Shown one piece after another: positions 1 to 6,602 of a stretch of DNA of 12,746 nt; the first letter of the stretch is position 1, and each line of letters starts with the position of its first letter. Both the position numbers and the translations under genes were made by a program. The notes beneath the pieces are model-generated. The model had not been told where the DNA came from, ran no database searches, and saw nothing but the letters and a program-made list of their open reading frames with translations. Location: positions 1 to 12,746 of the forward strand of contig CAYYQW010000097.1 in NCBI GenBank assembly GCA_964472505.1, given 5' to 3'. The stretch is from JAYEIA01 sp964472505 (GTDB lineage: Bacteria > Bacteroidota > Bacteroidia > Bacteroidales > JAADGE01).

Positions 1-295
1 CCATCTCACCTTCTTCGTCAAAGTAGCAGCTTTCGCGACTTCCAAAACCTTCTTCACCAAAACTATATTCGGCTTTCAGTAATTCGCCCTTATCATTGAA
101 CCAAAAACTGTAATAGCCCCACGGCGGATACTCATAAGGCTTATAAATATAGGTCTTCTCTATTAATTCATTCAGTGAATTTTCGGTAGCGTAAAAATGC
201 TTGCGCACGAAGGCCAATTTATCTTCATTGCTTTGCGCAAAAGCAGAAGAATTAAGCAACAGCAAGCTAATCCAAATTAAAAAATAATGTTTCAT
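1..295 (-). CDS. Secreted hypothetical protein, 5' part only
   Basis: This is an open frame on the minus strand that starts at ATG 295-293 and runs off the window after 98 codons. The N-terminus (MKHYFLIWISLLLLNSSAFA) is a clear signal peptide: one lysine, a hydrophobic core and an A-F-A site before Gln21. The product is therefore exported, either periplasmic or membrane-attached. The mature part is rich in aromatic and acidic residues (a YEYPPWGYYSFWF stretch and several FNDKGEL/FDEEGEM-like segments). The latter resemble the short Asp/Gly turns of Bacteroidota proteins made of MORN-like or toxin_15-like strand repeats, but I cannot assign a family. The C-terminus lies outside the window and no function is claimed. 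Confidence 0.7.
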   Translation of the reverse strand, partial: MKHYFLIWISLLLLNSSAFAQSNEDKLAFVRKHFYATENSLNELIEKTYIYKPYEYPPWGYYSFWFNDKGELLKAEYSFGEEGFGSRESCYFDEEGEM

Positions 296-370
296 ATTCT
301 GTTTTTTATCATACAACAACTTTCAGCGATGGTTTTAGGGCATTTTATCAAAGCCCGATAGTCAGCAACT

Positions 371-386
371 GACGGGTTAACCCGTC
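371..386. repeat. Perfect 16-bp palindrome
   Basis: GACGGGTTAACCCGTC reads the same on both strands. With one wobble pair the symmetry extends to 367-390, about 24 bp. It lies between the secreted-protein gene and the broken toxin gene, 30 bp past the point where the toxin frame ends. It could be a dyad operator, or the core of a small palindromic mobile element. Confidence 0.6.
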
Positions 387-415
387 GGTTATGGAACGAT
401 CTGTTTATAAGCAGC

Positions 416-553
416 TTAAACATGTCGCATGTTTTTATTTGTACTTTTCGGAGTGGACTCAATTATGTTTTTTAATAAATTCATATTAAAGTTGCGTTTT
501 TTTGCAATCTCTGCATCTTTTTCAAATTTTTTAGTTGTTTCAATAGAATACAT
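416..553 (-). pseudogene. YafQ/RelE-type toxin remnant, N-terminal half only
   Basis: A 45-codon frame starts at ATG 553-551, which overlaps the antitoxin stop as TAATG, and ends at TAA 418-416. The N-terminus MYSIETTKKFEKDAEIAKKR followed by a helix with NLLKNIIE matches the start of YafQ-like mRNA interferases (Y-x-I-x-x-T-x-x-F-x-K-D, then KR and a second helix). Family members are about 90 aa and carry their catalytic histidines and aspartate in the second half (E. coli YafQ His50, His63, Asp67, His87). That half is missing, and I found no continuation in the other two frames down to the neighbouring gene. The product should be inactive. A short genuine peptide is possible but less likely. 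Confidence 0.6.
418..434. repeat. Short hairpin at the toxin break
   Basis: AAACATG and CATGTTT form a perfect 7-bp stem with a 3-nt loop. It overlaps the last codons and stop of the truncated toxin frame. On the plus strand it is followed by TTTATTT, so it could act as a weak terminator in that direction, although no plus-strand gene precedes it. It may instead mark the recombination or insertion point that truncated the toxin. Confidence 0.4.
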
Positions 554-777
554 TAGATTCCGAGTTTTTTGAATAATTCTTCACTGTTTTTGTACTTTGT
601 TGTTTTTCCGCTTTTAGCATCTTCAATGGATTCTATTGTATCATCATTAAATTCTTTATTTTTTTCTATCCATTCTATTTGAATACTTTTATCGTCTTTT
701 GATAAAGATAACAAATAATTTAACAGTGCTTTTGCTCGGGTGCTTCCGGTATCGAGTTTTATTTTTAATGTTGCCAT
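553..777 (-). CDS. Putative antitoxin of a toxin-antitoxin pair, 74 aa
   Basis: The protein is small and highly charged (starting MATLKIKLDTGSTRAKALLN). It begins with a short beta-strand, then a helix, and an acidic/lysine-rich tail ending ELFKKLGI. It belongs to the small-antitoxin type often seen in Bacteroidota upstream of RelE/YafQ toxins, but I do not recognise a named DNA-binding fold. The call rests on context: the stop overlaps the next start (TAATG), which gives translational coupling to the YafQ-like frame as in type II modules. Because the toxin is broken, this would be an orphan antitoxin. It could in principle still neutralise related toxins encoded elsewhere. Function is inferred; the gene itself looks sound. 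Confidence 0.6.
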   Translation of the reverse strand: MATLKIKLDTGSTRAKALLNYLLSLSKDDKSIQIEWIEKNKEFNDDTIESIEDAKSGKTTKYKNSEELFKKLGI

Positions 778-790
778 AATTATTTTCTTT

Positions 791-798
791 CAAATATA
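791..798 (-). promoter_or_regulatory. Candidate -7 box for the antitoxin gene
   Basis: On the minus strand the site reads TATATTTG, a full match to the Bacteroidota -7 consensus TAnnTTTG, 13 nt upstream of the antitoxin ATG. The nearest upstream TTTTG ends only 16 nt away, shorter than the usual 19-21, so the -33 element is weak and the call is tentative. Confidence 0.35.
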
Positions 799-1003
799 AT
801 ACTTTTTTAATTAACAAAACACAGGAAAAACTATATTTTCGAGTTGCTGGTTTATAATTTCAACGGGTATGATAGAAGCTGTCGGTTCTTATAGATAAGC
901 AAAAAACTCGGAAACATCCCGACAGTGACTTTCTAAGGTCTGGATTCATTTGGTCGATTTTCAGACTGAACTTATCTGCTCCAAAAAGCGAAGCACATAT
1001 TTG

Positions 1004-1034
1004 TTTGTCATACTGCCAAAATTACTTTATTTTG
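1004..1034 (+). promoter_or_regulatory. Candidate promoter for the acyl-CoA reductase operon
   Basis: TTTG at 1004-1007, a 19-nt spacer and TTATTTTG at 1027-1034 match the Bacteroidota TTTG / TAnnTTTG pattern with one mismatch. Transcription would start about 15 nt before the ATG at 1057. I see nothing else definite in the gap from 778, apart from a 7-bp inverted repeat (CTGTCGG 879-885, CCGACAG 919-925) with a 33-nt loop. Confidence 0.4.
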
Positions 1035-1056
1035 CAATATAAAATTCATTCTTTTT

Positions 1057-2064
1057 ATGATTAAACTAAAAAAGCGCATAAACGCCTTTGCAGAATTGGG
1101 CAAAGCAATAATTAAAACCAAGGACAAATTAATCGACTTGGCAACAAATCCGTGGTTTACGGAAGATAATGTTTCTTATGCCACAGATACTTGGACGGAA
1201 GAACTGCAAAAAGAAAAATTGGAAAGATGGTGCGCAGCATATCCGGGCCTGAAAGAAAAAAAGGCGGTTCGAAAAGTGGGCGTAATCACCGCCGGGAACA
1301 TTCCTTTGGTGGGTTTCCATGATTTTATGTCGGTGCTTTTGAGCGGGCATATTTTTGTTGGAAAATTATCATCTAAAAACAACCGCCTGCTTCCGGCTGT
1401 CGCGCAATCGCTTAAGGAAATTGAGCCGGAATTTGCCGACTATATCCGTTTTGAAGACGAACGCCTGACAGATTTTGACGCAATAATAGCGACCGGCAGC
1501 AATAATTCAGCGCGCTACTTTGATGCTTATTTCGGAAAGTATCCGCATATTATTCGCAAAAACCGAAATTCGGCAGCCGTTCTGTCCGGCAAAGAAAGCG
1601 ACGATGAACTGAAAGCTTTGGCCGATGACATTTTTCTGTATTTCGGACTGGGTTGTCGAAATGTTTCCAAAATTTTTGTGCCGACTGATTTTAATACCAA
1701 CCGGCTATTTGAAAACTTCATACATAAAAAAGACATAATAAACCATAACAAATACGCCAATAACTACGATTATAACCGTGCCGTGTATCTGATGAACAGC
1801 GAAAAATTTCTCGACAACGGCTTTATGCTTTTGAAAGAAAGTCAAGGCTATGCTTCGCCGGTTTCGGTGGTGTATTATGAACGTTATGATGATTTGGAAA
1901 CGCTGAAAACTTTCTTATCCGCTGATGCGGAAAAAATTCAGTGCCTTGTTTCTCGGCCCGGTCTCATAAACGGCAGCATCCCCTTCGGCCACAGCCAAAA
2001 ACCCGCTTTAAATGATTACGCCGACGGCAGGGATACTTTGGAATTTTTGTTAAATTTGCAATAA
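1057..2064 (+). CDS. LuxC-family acyl-CoA reductase
   Basis: A 335-aa protein of the LuxC-like acyl-CoA reductase family, within the aldehyde dehydrogenase superfamily. The family reduces acyl-CoA to fatty aldehyde with NADPH through an acyl-thioester on a cysteine. Visible marks: VGVITAGNIPLVGFHDF (about 74-90) at the start of the cofactor-binding part, AIIATGSNNSARYF (about 142-155), HIIRKNRNSAAVL (about 164-176), and FGLGCRNVSKIFVP with the likely nucleophile Cys200. The C-terminal SRPGLINGSIPFGHSQKP segment is also typical of the Bacteroidota members. There is no luxD or luxE alongside, so bioluminescence is not implied. A role in lipid or aldehyde metabolism is likely, but the true substrate is unknown. 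It is the first gene of a tight plus-strand run; the next ATG follows after 11 nt. Confidence 0.85.
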   Translation: MIKLKKRINAFAELGKAIIKTKDKLIDLATNPWFTEDNVSYATDTWTEELQKEKLERWCAAYPGLKEKKAVRKVGVITAGNIPLVGFHDFMSVLLSGHIFVGKLSSKNNRLLPAVAQSLKEIEPEFADYIRFEDERLTDFDAIIATGSNNSARYFDAYFGKYPHIIRKNRNSAAVLSGKESDDELKALADDIFLYFGLGCRNVSKIFVPTDFNTNRLFENFIHKKDIINHNKYANNYDYNRAVYLMNSEKFLDNGFMLLKESQGYASPVSVVYYERYDDLETLKTFLSADAEKIQCLVSRPGLINGSIPFGHSQKPALNDYADGRDTLEFLLNLQ

Positions 2065-2075
2065 AATTATAAGCC

Positions 2076-3458
2076 ATGAAAATACATTTTCAAAATATCG
2101 GCCCGGTCAAGAAAGCAGAAGTTGACTTATCAAAAAAACTTACCGTATTCACAGGCCCAAATAATACCGGCAAAACGTATATTGCTTATGCCATATACGG
2201 GGTATGCACAAGGATACTTGAAAATTCACTACATTTTTTATTATCCGCATCTCAAATTGAAAAGTTGATAACAGAAAAAAAAATAGAATACAAACCGGAT
2301 TCTGCAAAAATTAAGACTTTTGAAAACAAGATTTTCGAAACAAATAAAATCCTTTCACAAACATACGGTATTCCCGAAAAAAACATTTCAGATATTTTTG
2401 AATTTTCTGATATAGCATCACAAACAGATGTACCTGAAAATTATTTATTGCACAAAAAAAGCAAGCTTACAGGTTTTGACTTTGAAATAAAAATTGAAAA
2501 AACAAAACAAAATAAATTCTTAACAATTCATCTCATTACCGAAAATTCAGCACTAAGCAACTCAAACCTGACAGCCGAAACGCTTAATTTTGAAATCTCT
2601 CGTATGATATTCAGGCTATATACGATTTACCCGATAGGCAGTCTGTATATTTTACCGGTCGAGCGTAATTCAATCTATACTTTCAGCAAAGAGCTTTCAC
2701 TCAAAAGAAATGATATATTTGAAGATATTCAAGCCTTTAAGGATGCAGACAAAATAAGTGAAATTGAAGAGCTAATTAAAAAAACTACTCGCTATCCTTT
2801 ACCTATTCGAAACGGGCTTAAAACAGCCAATGACCTTGTAAATTTAAAAAAACAGCATGGTGATTTTTACGAATTTGCCACTCAGATTGAAAAAGAATTA
2901 TTAGACGGCTCCATAAGTGTATCTGATGACGGAGAAGTATTGTTCACAAGCAACAAGGCCAAAACAAAGAAGCTGCCTGTGCATTTATCAGCTTCACTTG
3001 TTAAGACACTTTCAAACCTGATTTTCTATTTGAAACATTTGGTTGAAGAAAATGATTTGATAATCATTGATGAACCGGAGATGAATTTGCACCCGGACAA
3101 TCAAGTACTCATCGCAAGAATTTTTGCAAGACTTATAAATAAAGGGATACGATTGCTTGTGAGTACTCACAGTGACTATATTCTGCGAGAACTGAACAAT
3201 CTTATAATGTTGTCGGAAATTGAAAAGCCTTCCGAGCTAATTAAAGAATACGGATACAAATCCGATGAACTGCTGAAGAAAGATGATGTGGGTGCGTATT
3301 TTTTCGACTATGCAGGAAAATCTAAAGTTAATGTAAAATCACTTCCAATTACTGAAGAAGGATTTGAAGTGGAAACCATCAACCGTGAAATTGATAAATT
3401 AAACCAACGTTCACAAGAATTATATTACTATCTAAAACAAGCCGACGATGAAGAGTAG
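2076..3458 (+). CDS. AAA/ABC-type ATPase, SMC/OLD-like
   Basis: A 460-aa ATPase of the overcoming-lysogenization-defect/RecF-like group. It has N-terminal strands that read like a RecF start, then Walker A GPNNTGKT (27-34), a long variable insert with charged helices (about 50-300), a signature-like LSASLVKTL (304-312) in place of LSGGQ, Walker B LIIIDEPE (328-335) with MNLHPD, and the switch histidine in STHSDYI (363-369). No TOPRIM or nuclease domain follows, so catalysis on nucleic acid, if any, would come from the partner. That partner gene starts inside this one (11-bp overlap), which points to a complex. In known defence systems such as PARIS, AbiL and Septu, an ATPase of this kind senses infection and a small partner acts as effector. 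That role is an inference here. The gene is visibly more AT-rich than the flanking genes, which suggests transfer. Confidence 0.85.
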   Translation: MKIHFQNIGPVKKAEVDLSKKLTVFTGPNNTGKTYIAYAIYGVCTRILENSLHFLLSASQIEKLITEKKIEYKPDSAKIKTFENKIFETNKILSQTYGIPEKNISDIFEFSDIASQTDVPENYLLHKKSKLTGFDFEIKIEKTKQNKFLTIHLITENSALSNSNLTAETLNFEISRMIFRLYTIYPIGSLYILPVERNSIYTFSKELSLKRNDIFEDIQAFKDADKISEIEELIKKTTRYPLPIRNGLKTANDLVNLKKQHGDFYEFATQIEKELLDGSISVSDDGEVLFTSNKAKTKKLPVHLSASLVKTLSNLIFYLKHLVEENDLIIIDEPEMNLHPDNQVLIARIFARLINKGIRLLVSTHSDYILRELNNLIMLSEIEKPSELIKEYGYKSDELLKKDDVGAYFFDYAGKSKVNVKSLPITEEGFEVETINREIDKLNQRSQELYYYLKQADDEE

Positions 3459-3942
3459 CATTCTAACTTGCATTCAGGAAGCCATTCATTCAGATTGTGA
3501 AATAACCGGTAAGGAAAAAGAAAGCCTGAGTGAAGCTCAAACAAATATGAGCATTAAAATTAAGGGCAAAGGTCAATATTTACTTTACGATTTTGAGCAA
3601 CTAAAAGAAATATTCCCTTTTTTTTCAAATAACATTAAAAATCTCAAGACCATTGCTGACTATGTGCTGATAAGTCCGAATAAAAACAAAGTTTATGTAT
3701 TTGTGATTGAACTAAAAAAAGGCAAAAAATCCCAAATAAAGCAAATTGAATACACCAAACAATTTATGAATTTTGTATTAGAAAGAATTGCCAAAGCTAG
3801 TAAACAATCCTTTAAATGGGAAGTAAGGGGAATTGGCATTAGCCCTGTTCAAGTTAAAATATCATCACCAAAGCTGTATAACAGCGACAATAATGCCTTT
3901 ATTTCCGGTTCGATGCTCAAACTGCAGATGTTTAAACAATAA
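3448..3942 (+). CDS. Small ATPase partner, possible PD-(D/E)xK nuclease
   Basis: A 164-aa protein that I do not recognise by name. It starts at ATG 3448, inside the end of the ATPase gene, and its stop is 3 nt before miaA. The centre has a pattern compatible with a restriction-endonuclease-like core: a helix (YDFEQLKEIFPFF, about 47-59), strand ADYVLIS with Asp71, then strand VYVFVIELKKG with Glu88-Leu-Lys90, and a following helix with Gln96 and Gln99. The spacing D-x16-E-x-K fits PD-(D/E)xK enzymes, but the family is so divergent that a structure-based comparison is needed. The lysine-rich surface (KKGKKSQIK) fits nucleic-acid binding. As partner of an OLD-like ATPase it would be the likely effector. 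It could instead be a non-catalytic adaptor. Confidence 0.6.
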   Translation: MKSSILTCIQEAIHSDCEITGKEKESLSEAQTNMSIKIKGKGQYLLYDFEQLKEIFPFFSNNIKNLKTIADYVLISPNKNKVYVFVIELKKGKKSQIKQIEYTKQFMNFVLERIAKASKQSFKWEVRGIGISPVQVKISSPKLYNSDNNAFISGSMLKLQMFKQ

Positions 3943-3945
3943 AGC

Positions 3946-4845
3946 ATGCGCCAAACCCTAATCGTATTGGCCGGTCCCACGGCTGTCGGGAAAACCGATT
4001 TGAGCATTGAATTGGCAAAAGCATTGCAAACCGAAATTATATCGGCCGACTCGCGGCAGGTTTACAAGGAAATGCGCATAGGAACCGCCGTGCCCGAGCC
4101 GGAACAACTCGCTGCCGTAAAGCATCATTTTATCCAAAACAAAAGCATTCATAATTATTTCAGCGCCGGAAAATATGAATTGGAAGCGCTTGATCTGCTG
4201 AAAGAATTATTCAAAAAACACTCTACCGTTCTGCTCACCGGCGGCTCCGGAATGTATATCGATGCCCTGTGTAAAGGCATTGACAAAATTCCCGCACCCG
4301 ATGCTGAAATCCGGAAAAAAGTAATAAATAAATATGAAACGGAAGGTATTGAAAGCATCCGCTTTGAGCTGAAACGCATTGACCCTGAGTTCTACCGACT
4401 GGCAGATTTGAATAATCCCAAACGCATAATGAAAGCCTTGGAAGTGTTTTACCAAACCGGGGAAAAGTATTCCAACTTACGTGCCGGGCATGATAAAGAG
4501 CGAGATTTCGATTGTCTGTATATTATTTTAGACAGAGAGCGCAGTGAACTTTACGAACGCATAAATCAGCGTACCGAGCTTATGTTTGAGCAAGGCTGGT
4601 TGGAAGAAGCCAAAGACTTGTTGTCGTTTTCGCATCTCAACGCATTGAATACCGTAGGCTATAAAGAAATATTCACCTACCTGAATGGCAAACACAGTTT
4701 AAAACGTGCCAAAGAACTGATAAAGCGTAATACCCGCCGCTACGCCAAACGCCAAATTACATGGTTTAAGCGCTACGATGATGCGGCTTGGTTTCATCCG
4801 TCGGAGAAAGAAGAAATTCTGAACTACATTCATACAAAAATATAA
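3946..4845 (+). CDS. miaA: tRNA dimethylallyltransferase
   Basis: MiaA transfers a dimethylallyl group to N6 of adenine 37 in tRNAs that read codons starting with U. It acts in the cytosol and improves decoding. The 299-aa length is normal. Motifs in order: P-loop GPTAVGKT (10-17), DSRQVYKEMRIGTA (35-48) with the catalytic-base aspartate, LTGGSGMYIDAL (97-108), DLNNPKRIMKALE (154-166), and the C-terminal tRNA-binding RRYAKRQITWFKR (264-276). All key residues look intact. The start follows the previous stop by 3 nt and the next gene starts 2 nt after its own stop, so it is probably co-transcribed. Its higher GC content compared with the two genes before it supports the idea that they were inserted upstream. 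Confidence 0.96.
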   Translation: MRQTLIVLAGPTAVGKTDLSIELAKALQTEIISADSRQVYKEMRIGTAVPEPEQLAAVKHHFIQNKSIHNYFSAGKYELEALDLLKELFKKHSTVLLTGGSGMYIDALCKGIDKIPAPDAEIRKKVINKYETEGIESIRFELKRIDPEFYRLADLNNPKRIMKALEVFYQTGEKYSNLRAGHDKERDFDCLYIILDRERSELYERINQRTELMFEQGWLEEAKDLLSFSHLNALNTVGYKEIFTYLNGKHSLKRAKELIKRNTRRYAKRQITWFKRYDDAAWFHPSEKEEILNYIHTKI

Positions 4846-4847
4846 TT

Positions 4848-5306
4848 ATGTCGCAAAAATATACCGTACGAGTTTACGGCCTGGTAATTAACAACAATGA
4901 TGAACTGCTGCTGAGCGATGAATTTGCACTCGGACGAAAACTCACCAAACTGCCCGGCGGCGGAATGGAACCGGGCGAAGGAACGCGCGATACTTTGCAG
5001 CGAGAATTTATGGAAGAACTGAATGCTGAAATAGAAGTCGGTGAGCATTTTTACACTACCGATTTTTATCAACCGGCACTCACAAGACCCGAATACCAAC
5101 TCATCAGTATTTATTATTTTGTAAAACTCAAGAGCGACATTTCCGACAAACTCTCCGACAGGCCTTTTGACAAAAAAAATTTCGGGCCGGGCGACCAAAG
5201 TTTCCGTTATGAAAATATAAACCGTCTGAAATCCGAAGATATAAGCCTTCCGATAGATAAATTAGTTGTAAAAAAACTTAAAGAACGGTTAAAAATCCCC
5301 TTTTGA
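4848..5306 (+). CDS. NUDIX hydrolase
   Basis: A 152-aa NUDIX-fold protein that would hydrolyse a nucleoside diphosphate linked to another moiety; the substrate cannot be told from sequence. I place the start at ATG 4848 (MSQKYTVRVYG), 2 nt after miaA. An upstream in-frame ATG at 4788 lies inside miaA and would add 20 unrelated residues. The NUDIX box runs from Gly38 to Ala60: G-x5-E44-x7-R52-E53-F-M-E56-E57-L-N59-A. The metal-binding glutamates are present, and the usual final glycine is replaced by Asn59. This departure is tolerated in the superfamily. The last third (KKNFGPGDQSFRYENINRL) is a less conserved substrate-recognition part. It is the likely last gene of the run that starts at the acyl-CoA reductase. 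Confidence 0.88.
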   Translation: MSQKYTVRVYGLVINNNDELLLSDEFALGRKLTKLPGGGMEPGEGTRDTLQREFMEELNAEIEVGEHFYTTDFYQPALTRPEYQLISIYYFVKLKSDISDKLSDRPFDKKNFGPGDQSFRYENINRLKSEDISLPIDKLVVKKLKERLKIPF

Positions 5307-5397
5307 CATCAATAAATCATTATTTATCCATATATTTATTTAAAGCCGATAAAATCAATTTACTTTGTAATATATCAGCAAACAGAAACACACAATA

Positions 5398-6237
5398 ATG
5401 CTTGAATTTTTAAATAAGCCCTACCCGTTCAGTAACGACTTAAAATATAATACTAAAGTCATTATATTTATCAGCTTGGGCGTGCTGGCATTCATATTTT
5501 TCCTGCGCCCGGTAGATATGGACACCATTTCGGTGAAAGAAATTACCTACCTGTTGGTGGGTTCGGCGGCTTCTACTTTTATTATTCTCAGCGCCAATCT
5601 GGTGTTTATTCCGGGCCTGTTCCCCAAACAATTCAGCAATAAGCGTTGGAATATCAAACGAGAAATTATATGGAATGCCTGGACCTTGGTTTCGACAACC
5701 GGCATGTACTACCTGTTCTATTCCGTAATTTTCGATTTCATTATTATTGACGGTTTTGATATTGCCCGCATCATTTTCTTGGGGCTTATTCCGGTTTCGG
5801 CACTCATTATTATTAACCACAATCGCTTGCTGAGAAACCATTTGGAATCGGCACGAAAAATGAATGAAAAACTCATGGCCGGCAAAGACAAAAAGGATGA
5901 GTTGATAAATTTCGAGTCCGATTATAAAAAAAATACCCTGATGATTAAAGCAAATTCGGTAATTATGATAAAATCGGCCGATAATTATATCGAAGTGTTT
6001 TTTGAAAAAGCCGGTGAAATCAAACGCCAACTCATCCGCAACTCGCTGCGAAGAGTTGAAACCTTACTTTCTGATTACGAATTCATTATAAAATGTCACC
6101 GTTCGTTTATCGTAAATGTACATCACATAAAAGAGGTTCAGGGCAGCTCGCAAGGCTTTCGCATTTTTTTTGAAGGCATTGAAGCTCCGGCCATCGTTTC
6201 GCAAAAATATATTGATGATTTTAAAAAATTAATTTGA
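5398..6237 (+). CDS. Membrane-anchored LytTR transcription regulator
   Basis: A 279-aa protein. Four predicted membrane helices (about 20-37, 49-71, 93-116, 122-140) are followed by a cytosolic linker helix (RNHLESARKMNEKLM) and a C-terminal LytTR DNA-binding domain (about 182-279). LytTR marks include IMIKSADNYIEVFF (189-202), IRNSLRRVETLL (213-224) and the strongly conserved IKCHRSFIVNVHHI (231-244). There is no response-regulator receiver domain, so it should sense a membrane signal directly or through a partner, a common layout in Bacteroidota. It has its own 91-nt leader; the best promoter-like match there is TTACTTTG at 5360-5367, without a convincing -33. A possible target is the pair of 9-bp repeats at 6475-6503, before the next gene. 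Confidence 0.9.
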   Translation: MLEFLNKPYPFSNDLKYNTKVIIFISLGVLAFIFFLRPVDMDTISVKEITYLLVGSAASTFIILSANLVFIPGLFPKQFSNKRWNIKREIIWNAWTLVSTTGMYYLFYSVIFDFIIIDGFDIARIIFLGLIPVSALIIINHNRLLRNHLESARKMNEKLMAGKDKKDELINFESDYKKNTLMIKANSVIMIKSADNYIEVFFEKAGEIKRQLIRNSLRRVETLLSDYEFIIKCHRSFIVNVHHIKEVQGSSQGFRIFFEGIEAPAIVSQKYIDDFKKLI

Positions 6238-6474
6238 TTGTGATTTTGCAGAATACCCGAGAAAACAGAACGTCTCAATTTTTAAAAGAAAACTTCTCAA
6301 GACTATAGAACACAATCCGCCTTATAGCATCCGAAAAACAAAAACCGGGTAGTTAGAAATACTGCAAAACTTTCAGATGGTTTAAATATTTTCTTGCCAC
6401 CGGAAAAAGGTTTCCTAAAAAAACACAATTTTTCACCCCCACATTTCCGATTTTCGCCACTAAAAATATTTTCT

Positions 6475-6503
6475 ATCCCTAATTTATACGGCAAATCCCT
6501 AAT
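6475..6503 (+). promoter_or_regulatory. Direct-repeat operator candidate (LytTR-type geometry)
   Basis: ATCCCTAAT occurs at 6475-6483 and again at 6495-6503. The copies are exact, 20 bp start to start with an 11-bp spacer. The second copy ends 2 bp before the predicted -33 element. LytTR regulators such as AgrA bind two 9-bp direct repeats about two helical turns apart, just upstream of the promoter. The LytTR gene directly upstream is the obvious candidate binder, but this is an inference from geometry; the motif itself is not a known LytTR consensus. Confidence 0.45.
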
Positions 6504-6505
6504 AA

Positions 6506-6536
6506 TTGATTTCGCCGCCGGCTCGCCTTAAATTTG
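6506..6536 (+). promoter_or_regulatory. Promoter of the nitronate monooxygenase-like gene
   Basis: TTG at 6506-6508 (TTTG-like, preceded by A), a 20-nt spacer and TAAATTTG at 6529-6536 form a good Bacteroidota-type promoter. The expected start of transcription, around 6541, leaves a leader of about 60 nt before the ATG at 6603. Confidence 0.6.
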
Positions 6537-6602
6537 TGTTACAAGTTTGAAAAATAACTCTGTTTAAATACAAATTTTTTAACACACTAAACATTTATAC
6601 CC

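Larger units (their letters stand above)
6238..6602. other. 365-bp intergenic gap with regulatory signals
   Basis: The gap is AT-rich, between the LytTR gene and the flavoprotein gene. It contains two exact direct repeats (6475-6503) and a promoter match (6506-6536), listed separately. A 63-codon minus-strand frame (6303-6494) has no recognisable family and looks fortuitous. I see no RNA gene and no convincing terminator after the LytTR gene; only a 5-bp GGAAA/TTTCC stem is visible. Confidence 0.6.

Noticed and set aside
879..925. CTGTCGG/CCGACAG inverted repeat upstream of the acyl-CoA reductase gene
   Set aside because: Only 7 bp with a 33-nt loop and no T-tract; it could arise by chance.
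4788..4847. Upstream start for the NUDIX gene
   Set aside because: It would lie inside miaA and add residues unrelated to the NUDIX fold; ATG 4848 directly follows the miaA stop.
5440..6030. 196-codon minus-strand frame
   Set aside because: It is a shadow of the LytTR gene in the antisense direction; the plus frame has clear membrane helices and a LytTR domain.
6303..6494. 63-codon minus-strand frame in the intergenic gap
   Set aside because: There is no recognisable domain and it covers the direct repeats upstream of a promoter; composition looks like non-coding DNA.
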